Assembly (NCBI GenBank): GCA_963711255.1
Contig: CAVQDO010000014.1
Coordinates: 1 to 64,000 of the forward strand
Reading direction: 5' to 3'
Length of the DNA: 64,000 bases
DNA from: GCA-2746365 sp963711255
GTDB taxonomy: Bacteria; Pseudomonadota; Gammaproteobacteria; SZUA-229
The stretch's first letter is position 1. Each line of letters opens with the position of its first letter. Under the pieces are notes generated by a model. That model made no database searches. It worked only from the letters and a program-made list of their open reading frames with translations, and was not told the origin of the DNA. Below are positions 45,497 through 53,718 of this stretch, piece after piece. The translations under genes were made by a program, and so were the position numbers.

Positions 45497-45844
45497 CTAG
45501 CTAACCACTGATAATAATAAAATTCTAAATACCCATAAACCGCTGGCGATTAATACACCCAATAACAGCGCCAGGATAAAAATTCGCAACATAATGTTGT
45601 GTACATAATCCAGAACAACATCACGCATACCGATCCAGGCATGAAATAACACGGCAATAACAAAAATAGCAACACTGGTGGTATTAAAGGGGTTATATAA
45701 CCAGTCTTTCCAGGCGGAATATAGCCACATCTGCTCAGCGGTAAACAGACAGTAAACAATGTAGAGTGTAAACAATGCAATATAAACCGCACTGACTCGC
45801 TGAATCACCCAGGGTCTCAGGCCCTCAAGAACATATAGACTCAC
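45497..45844 (-). CDS. sdhD: Succinate dehydrogenase membrane anchor subunit D
   Basis: 115 residues if started at the GTG of a GTGA overlap with the sdhC stop (45841-45844), the same length as E. coli SdhD. A longer frame to 45904 would overlap sdhC by 64 bp. Three membrane helices are visible, with the anchor motif LRPWVIQRVSAVYI near the start, and HAWIGMRDVVLDYV carrying the haem/quinone-site region. It anchors the SdhAB dimer and helps form the ubiquinone site. Confidence 0.93.
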   Translation of the reverse strand: MSLYVLEGLRPWVIQRVSAVYIALFTLYIVYCLFTAEQMWLYSAWKDWLYNPFNTTSVAIFVIAVLFHAWIGMRDVVLDYVHNIMLRIFILALLLGVLIASGLWVFRILLLSVVS

Positions 45845-46218
45845 AGCCCGACTCCACAAACGATAATTAGCAATGTTATGGCTTCTGCCAGTAACACCAG
45901 CCACGCCCCAAGCTTCGCCTTCGATTTTTCTACACCGATTTCTGCATCAATCAGCAAAAAACGAATACCGGCGAAAAAATGATGAGCCAGGGACCATAAC
46001 AGAACAATCTGCACAATAATCATGATGGGCTGATTGAGCAGCTGCTGTACCTTTGCCAGTGACTGCTCGGAAGCGACAGACAAATCGAGCAGATAAACCA
46101 TGAAGGGAATCGAAAGAAATAGTATCGCACCGGATATACGGTGAGCAAAGGAAACGATACCCGTTAAAGGTAAACGTATTTTGAGCAAGTTGAGATAAAC
46201 CGGTCGATTATCTGACAT
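45841..46218 (-). CDS. sdhC: Succinate dehydrogenase cytochrome b556 subunit
   Basis: 125 residues with three membrane helices. Family marks are RPVYLNLLKIRLPLTGIVSF, AHRISGAILFLSIP with the quinone-site Ser/Arg region, and the haem-ligand histidine in SLAHHFFAGIRFLLID. It is the first gene of sdhCDAB-sdhE on the - strand. A candidate sigma-70 promoter lies about 160 bp upstream. Confidence 0.95.
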   Translation of the reverse strand: MSDNRPVYLNLLKIRLPLTGIVSFAHRISGAILFLSIPFMVYLLDLSVASEQSLAKVQQLLNQPIMIIVQIVLLWSLAHHFFAGIRFLLIDAEIGVEKSKAKLGAWLVLLAEAITLLIIVCGVGL

Positions 46219-46534
46219 TAATCAACCTGCGACATGCACATGCATAAGTCATACGTTTCAGCCTGCCATTCCTGAGTACAATTATAGTTATTATTAGTGA
46301 TGCTGAGATTATAAGAAGGTTCAACAACTTATTGACTGCTATAGTGAACTTTAGATAATCATCTTCTACCAATAGATACTAACAACGTCACCCGGACTGT
46401 CAAGCACTATACTATGAGAAATAGCAATTGCTGCACCGTAGTTTAATTTTTACACTATATACCCACACTAAATATATAATTATTTGATGATAAAGATTGT
46501 CTAATATTCGCTCTTCACTACGAGAATAATATAA
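46219..46534. other. Divergent intergenic region between sdhC and ygfZ
   Basis: 316 bases without a gene. It carries the candidate sdh promoter at 46376-46403 on the - strand. Toward ygfZ the sequence is very AT-rich with several -10-like words, none clearly better than the others. Confidence 0.5.
46376..46403 (-). promoter_or_regulatory. Candidate sigma-70 promoter of the sdh operon
   Basis: On the - strand, a perfect TTGACA (46398-46403) is followed after 16 nt by TAGTAT (46376-46381, four of six matches to the -10 consensus). The sdhC start codon lies about 158 nt downstream, leaving room for a regulated leader. Confidence 0.5.
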
Positions 46535-47584
46535 ATGAATAACGACTGGAAAGAATTTTTGCTGCACAACGGTGCAAAACAGGATAATAACGGGCTGTTT
46601 ATTTTCAACGAAACCGCAACTACCGACATAAGCACAGACGATGATATCGACATGATCTGCGATCTGTCGCATTTCAGTACCGTCGTTATCGCCGGTGAAG
46701 ATGCTTCACATTTTATCCAGGGCCAGTTCACCAATGATGTTAACAAGGTCGATGAAGACCACAGCCAGATTAGCGGTTTCTGTAATAAAAAGGGCCGGAT
46801 GATCGCCAACTTCCGCCTTTTTCAGCACCAGCAAAACTATTTCATCAGTATTCGTAATGACCTGGTTGAACGCAGTATTTCACATCTGCAAAGTTTTATT
46901 GTCCGTTCCCAGGTTGCGATACAGGAGATCAGTGAGCAACTCATTCATATTGGCATCAGCGGCAAGCATGCCGAGAGCCTGCTGTCTGCATTTATTAGTC
47001 CACTCCATAAAGAAGATGACAGTGTTTCGCACAACGAAGATTACATTGCGATACGAATTGCCGGCACGACACCTCGTTACGAAATATTCTGCTCCCTGGA
47101 ACAGGCCAAAAAGCTCTGGCAGGCGGTTTCTCAGCAGGCTAAAGTCAGCAACAGCGCCAGCTGGGATTACCTGAATATAGTCAATGGCCTGCCGTTCATC
47201 GACAGTAATACCAGCGAAGAATTTGTTCCGCAAATGGCCAATATGGAATTAATTAATGGCGTCAGTTTTGAAAAAGGCTGTTATACCGGACAGGAAATTA
47301 TTGCACGTACACACTATCTCGGCAAACAAAAACGGCGGACTTACCGCATCAGGATAAACACAGAAACCGAACCTAAAGCCGGTGAACAGCTTGCCACAGA
47401 AACCTCAACAGAGAATCAGTACACGGGTACGCTGATTTCTGTGCTGCCGATTGCAGAAAATGAATACGAAGCGCTATCTGTTATTCAGATTAAGGCTGCT
47501 GAAGAAGAAAAACTAAAACTGAAAAATGCTGAGGCGAAAATTACACTGCTGGATTTACCTTATTCAATGGAAGCCGAAGAATAA
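46535..47584 (+). CDS. ygfZ: YgfZ/GcvT-domain folate-binding protein
   Basis: 349 residues. The signature KGCYTGQEIIAR (about residues 246-257) with its conserved cysteine defines the YgfZ family. It is preceded by LINGVSFE and followed by YLGKQKRRTYRI. The fold is that of GcvT aminomethyltransferase. YgfZ binds tetrahydrofolate and supports repair or assembly of some iron-sulfur enzymes such as MiaB. A position next to the succinate dehydrogenase genes is common in proteobacteria and fits an iron-sulfur role. Confidence 0.93.
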   Translation: MNNDWKEFLLHNGAKQDNNGLFIFNETATTDISTDDDIDMICDLSHFSTVVIAGEDASHFIQGQFTNDVNKVDEDHSQISGFCNKKGRMIANFRLFQHQQNYFISIRNDLVERSISHLQSFIVRSQVAIQEISEQLIHIGISGKHAESLLSAFISPLHKEDDSVSHNEDYIAIRIAGTTPRYEIFCSLEQAKKLWQAVSQQAKVSNSASWDYLNIVNGLPFIDSNTSEEFVPQMANMELINGVSFEKGCYTGQEIIARTHYLGKQKRRTYRIRINTETEPKAGEQLATETSTENQYTGTLISVLPIAENEYEALSVIQIKAAEEEKLKLKNAEAKITLLDLPYSMEAEE

Positions 47585-47644
47585 CCAGTCTGAACAGTTA
47601 GCTATAAGATTTGCACAGCATTTTCAGTGTCAGACAGACCAGGC

Positions 47645-47679
47645 TTTTCACTACGGGCGACATCTATCCGTAGTGAAAA
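47645..47679. terminator. Bidirectional terminator between ygfZ and lysS
   Basis: TTTTCACTACGG and CCGTAGTGAAAA form a perfect 12-bp stem around an 11-nt loop. Each strand ends its stem with four T residues. It lies between convergent genes and abuts the lysS stop codon at 47680. Confidence 0.75.
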
Positions 47680-49230
47680 CTATTCTGACTTCTCAGCTTC
47701 TGCACGCATATGCGGAAATAAAATAACATCACGAATTGATGGTGAATCGGTCAACAGCATAACCAGTCGATCAATACCGATGCCTTCTCCTGCCGTCGGT
47801 GGCAGACCAAATTCCAGCGCCCGTATATAGTCTGCATCAAAGTGCATGGCCTCATCATCACCGGCATCTTTTTCTGCAACCTGCTGTTGAAAACGATCGG
47901 CCTGGTCTTCCGCATCATTTAACTCGGAGAAACCGTTGGCTATTTCACGGCCGCCAACAAAAAATTCAAATCGGTCTGTTACAAATGGATTGTTGTCATT
48001 ACGGCGTGCCAGTGGTGAAACTTCGGTTGGGTACTCGGTAATAAATGTTGGATCCATTAAACGATGCTCAACCGTTTTTTCGAAAATTTCAATCTGCACT
48101 TTGCCCAGACCATAACCGTCTTTTAACTTGACGCCAAGGTTACTGGCAATTTCCCTGGCACTGGCAATATCAGATAAATCTTCAGCAGTAATCTCAGGGT
48201 TGTAATGCAATATAGAATCAAATACTGTCATACGCGCAAAAGGGTTACCAAAGTCATAAGTATTGCCTTCACTTTTAACGTCAGTAGAACCTAATAAATC
48301 AGTTGCAAGCTGACGCAGCAGATCTTCTGTAATATCCATCAGGTCATTGTAATCAGCATACGCCTGGTAAAACTCCAGCATGGTAAATTCTGGATTATGA
48401 CGCGTTGAAACGCCCTCGTTTCTAAAGTTGCGATTAATCTCGTAAACACGCTCGAAGCCACCAACAACCAGGCGCTTCAAATAAAGTTCAGGCGCTATAC
48501 GCAGAAACATCGGCAGACTGAGTGCGTTGTGAAAGGTTTCAAACGGACGCGCTGTTGCACCGCCAGGGATTACCTGCATCATCGGTGTTTCCACTTCGAC
48601 AAAACCATTGGTATCAAAATAGTTTCGGATAAATTTAATAATGGCGGTACGCAGGTAGAAGCTTTCTTTAACTTCTTCATTCATTATCAGGTCGACATAA
48701 CGCTGACGATAACGAATTTCGGTATCGGTAAGTCCGTGGAATTTATCCGGCAGCGGACGTAAGGATTTGGTCAATAACTTTAAGCTATCAACTTTTACTG
48801 AAAGCTCATCGGTTTTGGTTTTAAACAATACACCGGTAGCGCCGATAATATCGCCAACATCCCACTTTTTAAAGCCTTCGTTATACAGGCCTTCTGGCAG
48901 GCTATCACGCTGAACAAAAAGCTGTACGCGGCCAGACATATCCTGCAACTGGGCAAAGCTGGCTTTACCCATAACGCGTTTTGCCATCATGCGACCGGCA
49001 ACGGCGGCCCGTATTCCCAGAGTTTCCAGTTCTTCTTTGGTCTTATCCTGGTAATGCGTGAGCAAATCAGCAGCCAGTGCATCACGGCGAAAATCATTAG
49101 GGAAAGCGTTGGCGCCCTGCTCTTTACTGCTTGCACGTATAGTTGCCAGCTTCTCGCGGCGCTGTGCAATTAGTTTATTTTCATCTTCTGCAGTAAGAGG
49201 TGCGTTTTCAGTTTGGTTTTCGTTGCTCAT
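47680..49230 (-). CDS. lysS: Lysyl-tRNA synthetase, class II
   Basis: 516 residues. Charges tRNA-Lys. An OB-fold anticodon-binding domain occupies about 65-165 (VAGRMMAKRVMGKASFAQLQD), followed by the class II catalytic domain. Motif 1 is near FIRNYFDTNGFVEVETPMM, motif 2 near YEINRNFRNEGVSTRHNPEF, and motif 3 at AGEGIGIDRLVMLL. Length and order match bacterial LysRS-II. prfB lies upstream on the same strand, the conserved prfB-lysS arrangement. Confidence 0.98.
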   Translation of the reverse strand: MSNENQTENAPLTAEDENKLIAQRREKLATIRASSKEQGANAFPNDFRRDALAADLLTHYQDKTKEELETLGIRAAVAGRMMAKRVMGKASFAQLQDMSGRVQLFVQRDSLPEGLYNEGFKKWDVGDIIGATGVLFKTKTDELSVKVDSLKLLTKSLRPLPDKFHGLTDTEIRYRQRYVDLIMNEEVKESFYLRTAIIKFIRNYFDTNGFVEVETPMMQVIPGGATARPFETFHNALSLPMFLRIAPELYLKRLVVGGFERVYEINRNFRNEGVSTRHNPEFTMLEFYQAYADYNDLMDITEDLLRQLATDLLGSTDVKSEGNTYDFGNPFARMTVFDSILHYNPEITAEDLSDIASAREIASNLGVKLKDGYGLGKVQIEIFEKTVEHRLMDPTFITEYPTEVSPLARRNDNNPFVTDRFEFFVGGREIANGFSELNDAEDQADRFQQQVAEKDAGDDEAMHFDADYIRALEFGLPPTAGEGIGIDRLVMLLTDSPSIRDVILFPHMRAEAEKSE

Positions 49231-49260
49231 AGATAATCAATTGTAATTTAATTGTTTAGC

Positions 49261-49284
49261 CTGTCATTTCACGCGAAGTGACAG
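49261..49284 (-). other. Hairpin between prfB and lysS
   Basis: CTGTCATTTC and GAAGTGACAG pair over 10 bp with one G-T wobble around ACGC. It lies in the 83-nt prfB-lysS gap, 30 nt after the prfB stop. Without a T-tract it is more likely an RNA-processing or stability element than a terminator. Confidence 0.5.
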
Positions 49285-49313
49285 ACTGTTTTCGTTGTTC
49301 CTGTTTATTTCTT

Positions 49314-50412
49314 TTACAGCCCGCTTTTTAAGCTGGCTTCAATAAACTGGTCCAGGTCTCCGTCTAACACGGCCTGTGTATTTCCCGTTTCAACATTTGT
49401 TCGCAAGTCTTTAATACGTGACTGATCCAGTACGTAGGAACGTATCTGGCTGCCCCAGCCGATATCCGACTTGGTTTCTTCCAGCGCCTGTTGATCGGCG
49501 TTGCGTAACTGTACTTCACGTTCGTACAGTTTAGCCTTTAACTGTTTCATCGCTGCATCTTTATTCTTGTGCTGCGAGCGGCCGCTTTGACACTGCACCA
49601 CCACATTGGTTGGCATGTGTGTAATACGGACAGCTGATTCTGTTTTATTTACGTGCTGGCCGCCGGCACCACTGGCACGGTAAACATCAATACGTAAATC
49701 AGCCGGATTGATATCTATTTCAATGTCATCATCGATTTCCGGTGAAACAAAAACAGCAGCAAATGAAGTGTGGCGGCGATTACCCGAATCAAACGGTGAC
49801 TTTCGCACCAGGCGATGCACACCGGTTTCAGTACGCAAACGGCCGAATACATAATCACCTGAAATGCTGATGGTAGCACTTTTAATGCCCGCAACATCAC
49901 CCGGTGATACTTCCATCAGTTCGGTTTTAAAATCGTGTGCTTCACCCCAGCGCAAATACATGCGCAATAACATTTCTGCCCAGTCCTGTGCTTCGGTGCC
50001 GCCAGAACCGGCCTGTATGTCGACAAAGGCATTACAGGCATCCATCTCACCAGAAAACATGCGGCGAAATTCAAGACCGACTACGTTTTCTTCAAGCAAT
50101 TTGAGGTCATCAATAATGCTGTTAACGCCTTCTTCGTCGTCTTCTTCGACGGACATTTCAAGCAGTTCTTCAGCATCGTTTAAGCCGTTATCAAGATTAT
50201 CGATAGTTAGTACAATTTTTTCCAGCTTTGAACGTTCCTGCCCCAGCTTCTGGGCATTTTCAGGGTTGTCCCATATACCCGGCTGCTCCAGTTCGCGGTT
50301 AACTTCTTCTAATTCTTCTTTGCGCAAACCGTAGTCAAAGATACCCCCTAAGTGAATCGGTGCGTTCACGCAGGTCATTGATCTGGTTGGTAATCGGATT
50401 AATTTCTATCAT
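49314..50412 (-). CDS. prfB: Peptide chain release factor 2, programmed +1 frameshift
   Basis: Releases peptides at UGA and UAA. The gene begins at the ATG at 50412 (MIEINPITNQINDLRERTDS). It reads 25 codons to LRGYL, meets TGA, and continues in the +1 frame as DYGLRKEELEEVNRELEQP. The full product is 365 residues, identical in length to E. coli RF2. The GGQ catalytic motif is in GAGGQHVNKTES, and the stop-codon-recognition region follows the standard RF2 layout. The frameshift lets RF2 limit its own synthesis. It lies just upstream of lysS. Confidence 0.97.
50334..50349 (-). promoter_or_regulatory. prfB autoregulatory +1 frameshift site
   Basis: On the - strand the site reads AGGGGGTATCTTTGAC. 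It has an internal Shine-Dalgarno-like AGGGGG, a 3-nt spacer, the slippery CTT, and the in-frame stop TGA followed by C, the classic weak context. Skipping the first T of the stop continues as GAC (Asp). Confidence 0.97.
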
Positions 50413-50525
50413 GGAATCGTAAAACAGCTTACTTTTTATCTGGAGCAGGCATGATACCGGAAAATGCTTCTGGCTTCAGGAATATTTCCTCGTATAGCGA
50501 GACAGCATGGGGAATTATCAGCGTA

Positions 50526-51242
50526 TCAAAGCACCACGGGTTTGGGCTTTTTCGCGACATCATTGCGCAGGTAAACCGGGATAGCCTCTGCAGCCGTTAC
50601 CGTATTTCCTGCCGCCAGTTCCTGCGCGGCAAGCCTGGCAATAACTTCCGCACTGGGAAAGCAGTCTGGCAGCGTTGCCTGCAGCCTGAAACTATCATCT
50701 GGCAATATCTGTTCAGCATATGTCGCCCAGCCAGTTCCTGCCGCCACCCATAAACCGTCCGTTTCGCCGTCCGGCTGAGCGCTCATGACTGGCAATACAA
50801 TTTTATCGGGCGAGATCACCAGCTCCTCGCCATCCAGTTGCCAGCAATCACCCTCTAAACGATAAGCTGCCCAGTACACTTCAGCCATGCGTGCATCAAT
50901 CGCAGCGAGAATATTTTTATGATGCGTCTGCTCATAAGCCCGTTGTGCGATCGCTTTCAGGGTGGAAACGGGAATCACGGGAATATCATGGGCAAAGGCA
51001 ATACCCTGCACCACACCTGCGGCAATTCTTAAACCCATGAATGATCCCGGACCTCTGCCAAAGGCAATTGCATCTATATCCGTAATTGCAAGCCCGGCAT
51101 CAGCCAGCAGATCATCAATCATTTTCAGAATAAGGCGACTGTGTTCACGGGGTGCCAGCTGATATTTTGTGCTTACCTCAGCATCGATATATATGGCCGC
51201 AGAGCAGGCTTCGGTCGAAGTATCGAGTGCCAGTATCTTCAT
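50526..51242 (-). CDS. tsaB: tRNA threonylcarbamoyladenosine biosynthesis protein TsaB
   Basis: 238 residues. TsaB is the regulatory partner of TsaD in making t6A on tRNAs that read ANN codons. The ASKHA-fold start ILALDTSTEACSAAIY and the segment GRGPGSFMGLRIAAGVVQGIA define the family. Its ATG overlaps the stop of the upstream helicase gene by four bases (ATGA), so the two are translationally coupled. The C-terminal part is divergent, as usual for TsaB. Confidence 0.95.
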   Translation of the reverse strand: MKILALDTSTEACSAAIYIDAEVSTKYQLAPREHSRLILKMIDDLLADAGLAITDIDAIAFGRGPGSFMGLRIAAGVVQGIAFAHDIPVIPVSTLKAIAQRAYEQTHHKNILAAIDARMAEVYWAAYRLEGDCWQLDGEELVISPDKIVLPVMSAQPDGETDGLWVAAGTGWATYAEQILPDDSFRLQATLPDCFPSAEVIARLAAQELAAGNTVTAAEAIPVYLRNDVAKKPKPVVL

Positions 51243-53200
51243 ACCGCCTCGGCTATGTCTGATGCATGCATGCTTTCAAAAAAACGTATAACTTCAGCCA
51301 CATCTGACGTGACCGGCATTGACGGCAAGCTGTTCAAAAATACACGGCCATACGATTTTTGTTTAAGCCGTGGGTCACCAATCATTACTACACCCGAATC
51401 ATTGACATCACGGATCAGTCGGCCGACGCCCTGTTTCAACGCTATCACTGCCTGCGGCACCTGAAATTCCATAAACGGCTGGCCGCCGTTCTGCCTGATA
51501 GCATCGATTCGCGCCTGCATGACCGGATCCCCCGGAGAAGCGAATGGCAGTTTATCGATAATGACACAGGACAGGCTTCTACCCCTTACATCAACGCCTT
51601 CCCAGAAACTTGAGGTACCGAGCAGAATAGCATTTTCAGTCTGACGAAATTTTTCCAGCAACTGGTGTTTTGGCAAATCGCCCTGCACCAGCAATTCATA
51701 AGGCAGCATCTGTTTTAAATAATCACGTGCTTTGTACATAGCCGAGTAACTGGTAAATAAAACAAAGGCTCTGCCCTCACTGGCAGTTAATACCGGCAAT
51801 GCTGCCTGCATTAATTCTTTTGTGTAGGACATATCAGACGGCTGCGGCAAATTATCCGGCAGGTACAGCAAGCTCTGTTTTTCGTAGTCAAACGGGCTTT
51901 CCCAGACACCGCTTTGATAATCCTGCAAACCGATGTTGCTGGCAAAATGATTAAACTGTTTGTTCACCTGCAAGGTTGCCGAGGTAAATAACCAGCTGGC
52001 AGAAAAATTATTGGTATGTTGCTGAAAAATTGATGCCACATCGATCGGTGTTGCATGCAGCATAAAACTTTTAGTGTAGGTCTCATACCACAGGATTGAC
52101 TGAACAGAATCATTCTCATGCTGAGCGTCGTCAATGGTGAGAAAAGCCTTAAGCCGTACCAGGATATTTTGTGCGCGTTCATAGCATTGTTCCAGTCCAC
52201 GGCCTCGCTCAGCTGCTGTCTGCAAAACTGAAATAAGATCTTCCAGTGTTGTCGACAGGTTCTCCAGTGACTGCCGCACGGACGGCTTGTTCTGTATTTT
52301 CTGCCAGGCATCACGTACACCGCTGTCACCCAGTGCCAGGCGAAAATCGCGCGCGACCTTTTCCAGCTCTTCTGCATAATCGCGCAGCTCTGCCATATCA
52401 GAAGCATCATTCACCTGCTCGGCAATGGCATCTCGTGCCAGCGATAAAAGCTGGCGACTGCTGACAGTGTTACCAAAAAATCGAGCCGCAACATCATATA
52501 ACTGGTGTGCCTCATCAATGATAAAGGCATCAGCAGCGGGCAGCAATTCGGCAAAGCCTTCGTTTTTCAGGGTCATGTCCGCCAGTAATAAATGGTGATT
52601 AATCACCACAATATCAGCAGCCTGCGCCTGTTTACGGGCATTCACGATAAAACATTTTTCCCAGTCGTCACATTCGCCACCGAGGCAATTATCAGCGGTT
52701 GATGTCACCATGGGCCAGACATATGAATCCTCAGCAATACTGCTTAATTCTGAGGTGTCACCTGACTTTGTTTGCTTGGACCACTCATCAACCTCACTCA
52801 GCAGGCTGCGAGTTTCCCGATTAATAAAACCAAGGTGAGGCGCCAGTTTAAGTCGATGTAAACAAAGATAATTGCTTCTGCCTTTTAAAAGTGCAGAAGT
52901 TGACTGCACAGACAGAGCTTTAGTTACCCGCGGCAGGTCGGTGTGAAATAGCTGGTCCTGCAGGTGTCGCGTACCGGTTGAAATAATAACCTTCTTTTCA
53001 GAGAGCAATGCCGGCACCAGGTAGGCAAATGTTTTACCAATGCCGGTACCGGCTTCGGCGGCCAGCACTTTTCCAGACGCGATACCCTGATCAATGGCAT
53101 CACACAGCGCTAGCTGACTTTCACGTACCTGGTAACCAGATACCTGTTCACAAAAAGGGCCGCTTGGGCCTAGCAGGTCAGACGCACGTGACATAGTCAT
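51239..53200 (-). CDS. yoaA: ATP-dependent DNA helicase, YoaA/DinG family
   Basis: 653 residues of the XPD-like iron-sulfur helicases. Walker A is AEAGTGIGKTF near residue 46, the DEAH box is IDEAHQLYD, and late motifs include GTSSFWEGVDVRG and QGVGRLIRD. The four [4Fe-4S] cysteines are formed by YLCLHR and CLGGECDDWEKC. Length, lack of an exonuclease domain and linkage to tsaB point to YoaA rather than DinG. YoaA unwinds DNA and helps repair forks, in E. coli together with HolC. It lies between the small lipoprotein gene and tsaB. Confidence 0.92.
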   Translation of the reverse strand: MTMSRASDLLGPSGPFCEQVSGYQVRESQLALCDAIDQGIASGKVLAAEAGTGIGKTFAYLVPALLSEKKVIISTGTRHLQDQLFHTDLPRVTKALSVQSTSALLKGRSNYLCLHRLKLAPHLGFINRETRSLLSEVDEWSKQTKSGDTSELSSIAEDSYVWPMVTSTADNCLGGECDDWEKCFIVNARKQAQAADIVVINHHLLLADMTLKNEGFAELLPAADAFIIDEAHQLYDVAARFFGNTVSSRQLLSLARDAIAEQVNDASDMAELRDYAEELEKVARDFRLALGDSGVRDAWQKIQNKPSVRQSLENLSTTLEDLISVLQTAAERGRGLEQCYERAQNILVRLKAFLTIDDAQHENDSVQSILWYETYTKSFMLHATPIDVASIFQQHTNNFSASWLFTSATLQVNKQFNHFASNIGLQDYQSGVWESPFDYEKQSLLYLPDNLPQPSDMSYTKELMQAALPVLTASEGRAFVLFTSYSAMYKARDYLKQMLPYELLVQGDLPKHQLLEKFRQTENAILLGTSSFWEGVDVRGRSLSCVIIDKLPFASPGDPVMQARIDAIRQNGGQPFMEFQVPQAVIALKQGVGRLIRDVNDSGVVMIGDPRLKQKSYGRVFLNSLPSMPVTSDVAEVIRFFESMHASDIAEAV

Positions 53201-53223
53201 TTAATAATTCAGTTTGGTTATGA

Positions 53224-53706
53224 TTAAAAAGCTTTCAATGATTCAATTTTCTGGTTTGCCCGATTGTAAGCCTCTTCATCAACCAGTAATTTGCTCGCAT
53301 CACGAATAAATTGCCAGTTCAGTAACTGTAATTCGGGGTCTGAATAAGCCAGACTATTGCTCCGTTTTGCCATTTGCACTGATCGTTTCGCTGCGCCCAC
53401 CTGCAGTGACAACCAGGATAAGCGACTCCATGCCGGTGCATATTGCGGTTTGATTCGAAGAATTCGTTCCAGTTTATCGGTTGCAGCATCGTAAGCATCC
53501 AGTTCAATATGCCCGTCTACTTCCCTGAGCAATACATTAATGCTTTCAAACTCTGCAGAACGGTTTAGCCGCCAGGCATCGAATTTATGACTGCCGGCTT
53601 CACTACTGTCGATATTATCATCAACGGTTTGCGTTTGAGTCGAAGCACAGGAAATCATCAAAAATGTCACGGCAACAACAAAATAACTGCGTAAAAAAGC
53701 GTACAT
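53224..53706 (-). CDS. Small TPR-like lipoprotein
   Basis: 160 residues. A lipoprotein signal ends at LMISC (Cys20), after which the sequence is Thr/Gln/Asp-rich. The body forms a helical TPR-like region (LREVDGHIELDAYDAATDKLERILRIKPQYAPAWSRLSWL). I do not know a named family. The gene lies 12 bp after mrcB, so a role with PBP1b in peptidoglycan synthesis, similar to lipoprotein activators such as LpoB, is a reasonable inference. It does not resemble LpoB in sequence. Confidence 0.8.
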   Translation of the reverse strand: MYAFLRSYFVVAVTFLMISCASTQTQTVDDNIDSSEAGSHKFDAWRLNRSAEFESINVLLREVDGHIELDAYDAATDKLERILRIKPQYAPAWSRLSWLSLQVGAAKRSVQMAKRSNSLAYSDPELQLLNWQFIRDASKLLVDEEAYNRANQKIESLKAF

Positions 53707-53718
53707 ACACTATCGCGT

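Noticed and set aside
49864..50334. 156-codon + strand frame opposite prfB
   Set aside because: Very Ser-rich shadow of the prfB coding strand, with no family signal.
51239..53200. DinG as the identity of the helicase
   Set aside because: DinG is similar, but the length, the cysteine arrangement and the linkage to tsaB fit YoaA better. The distinction is not certain.
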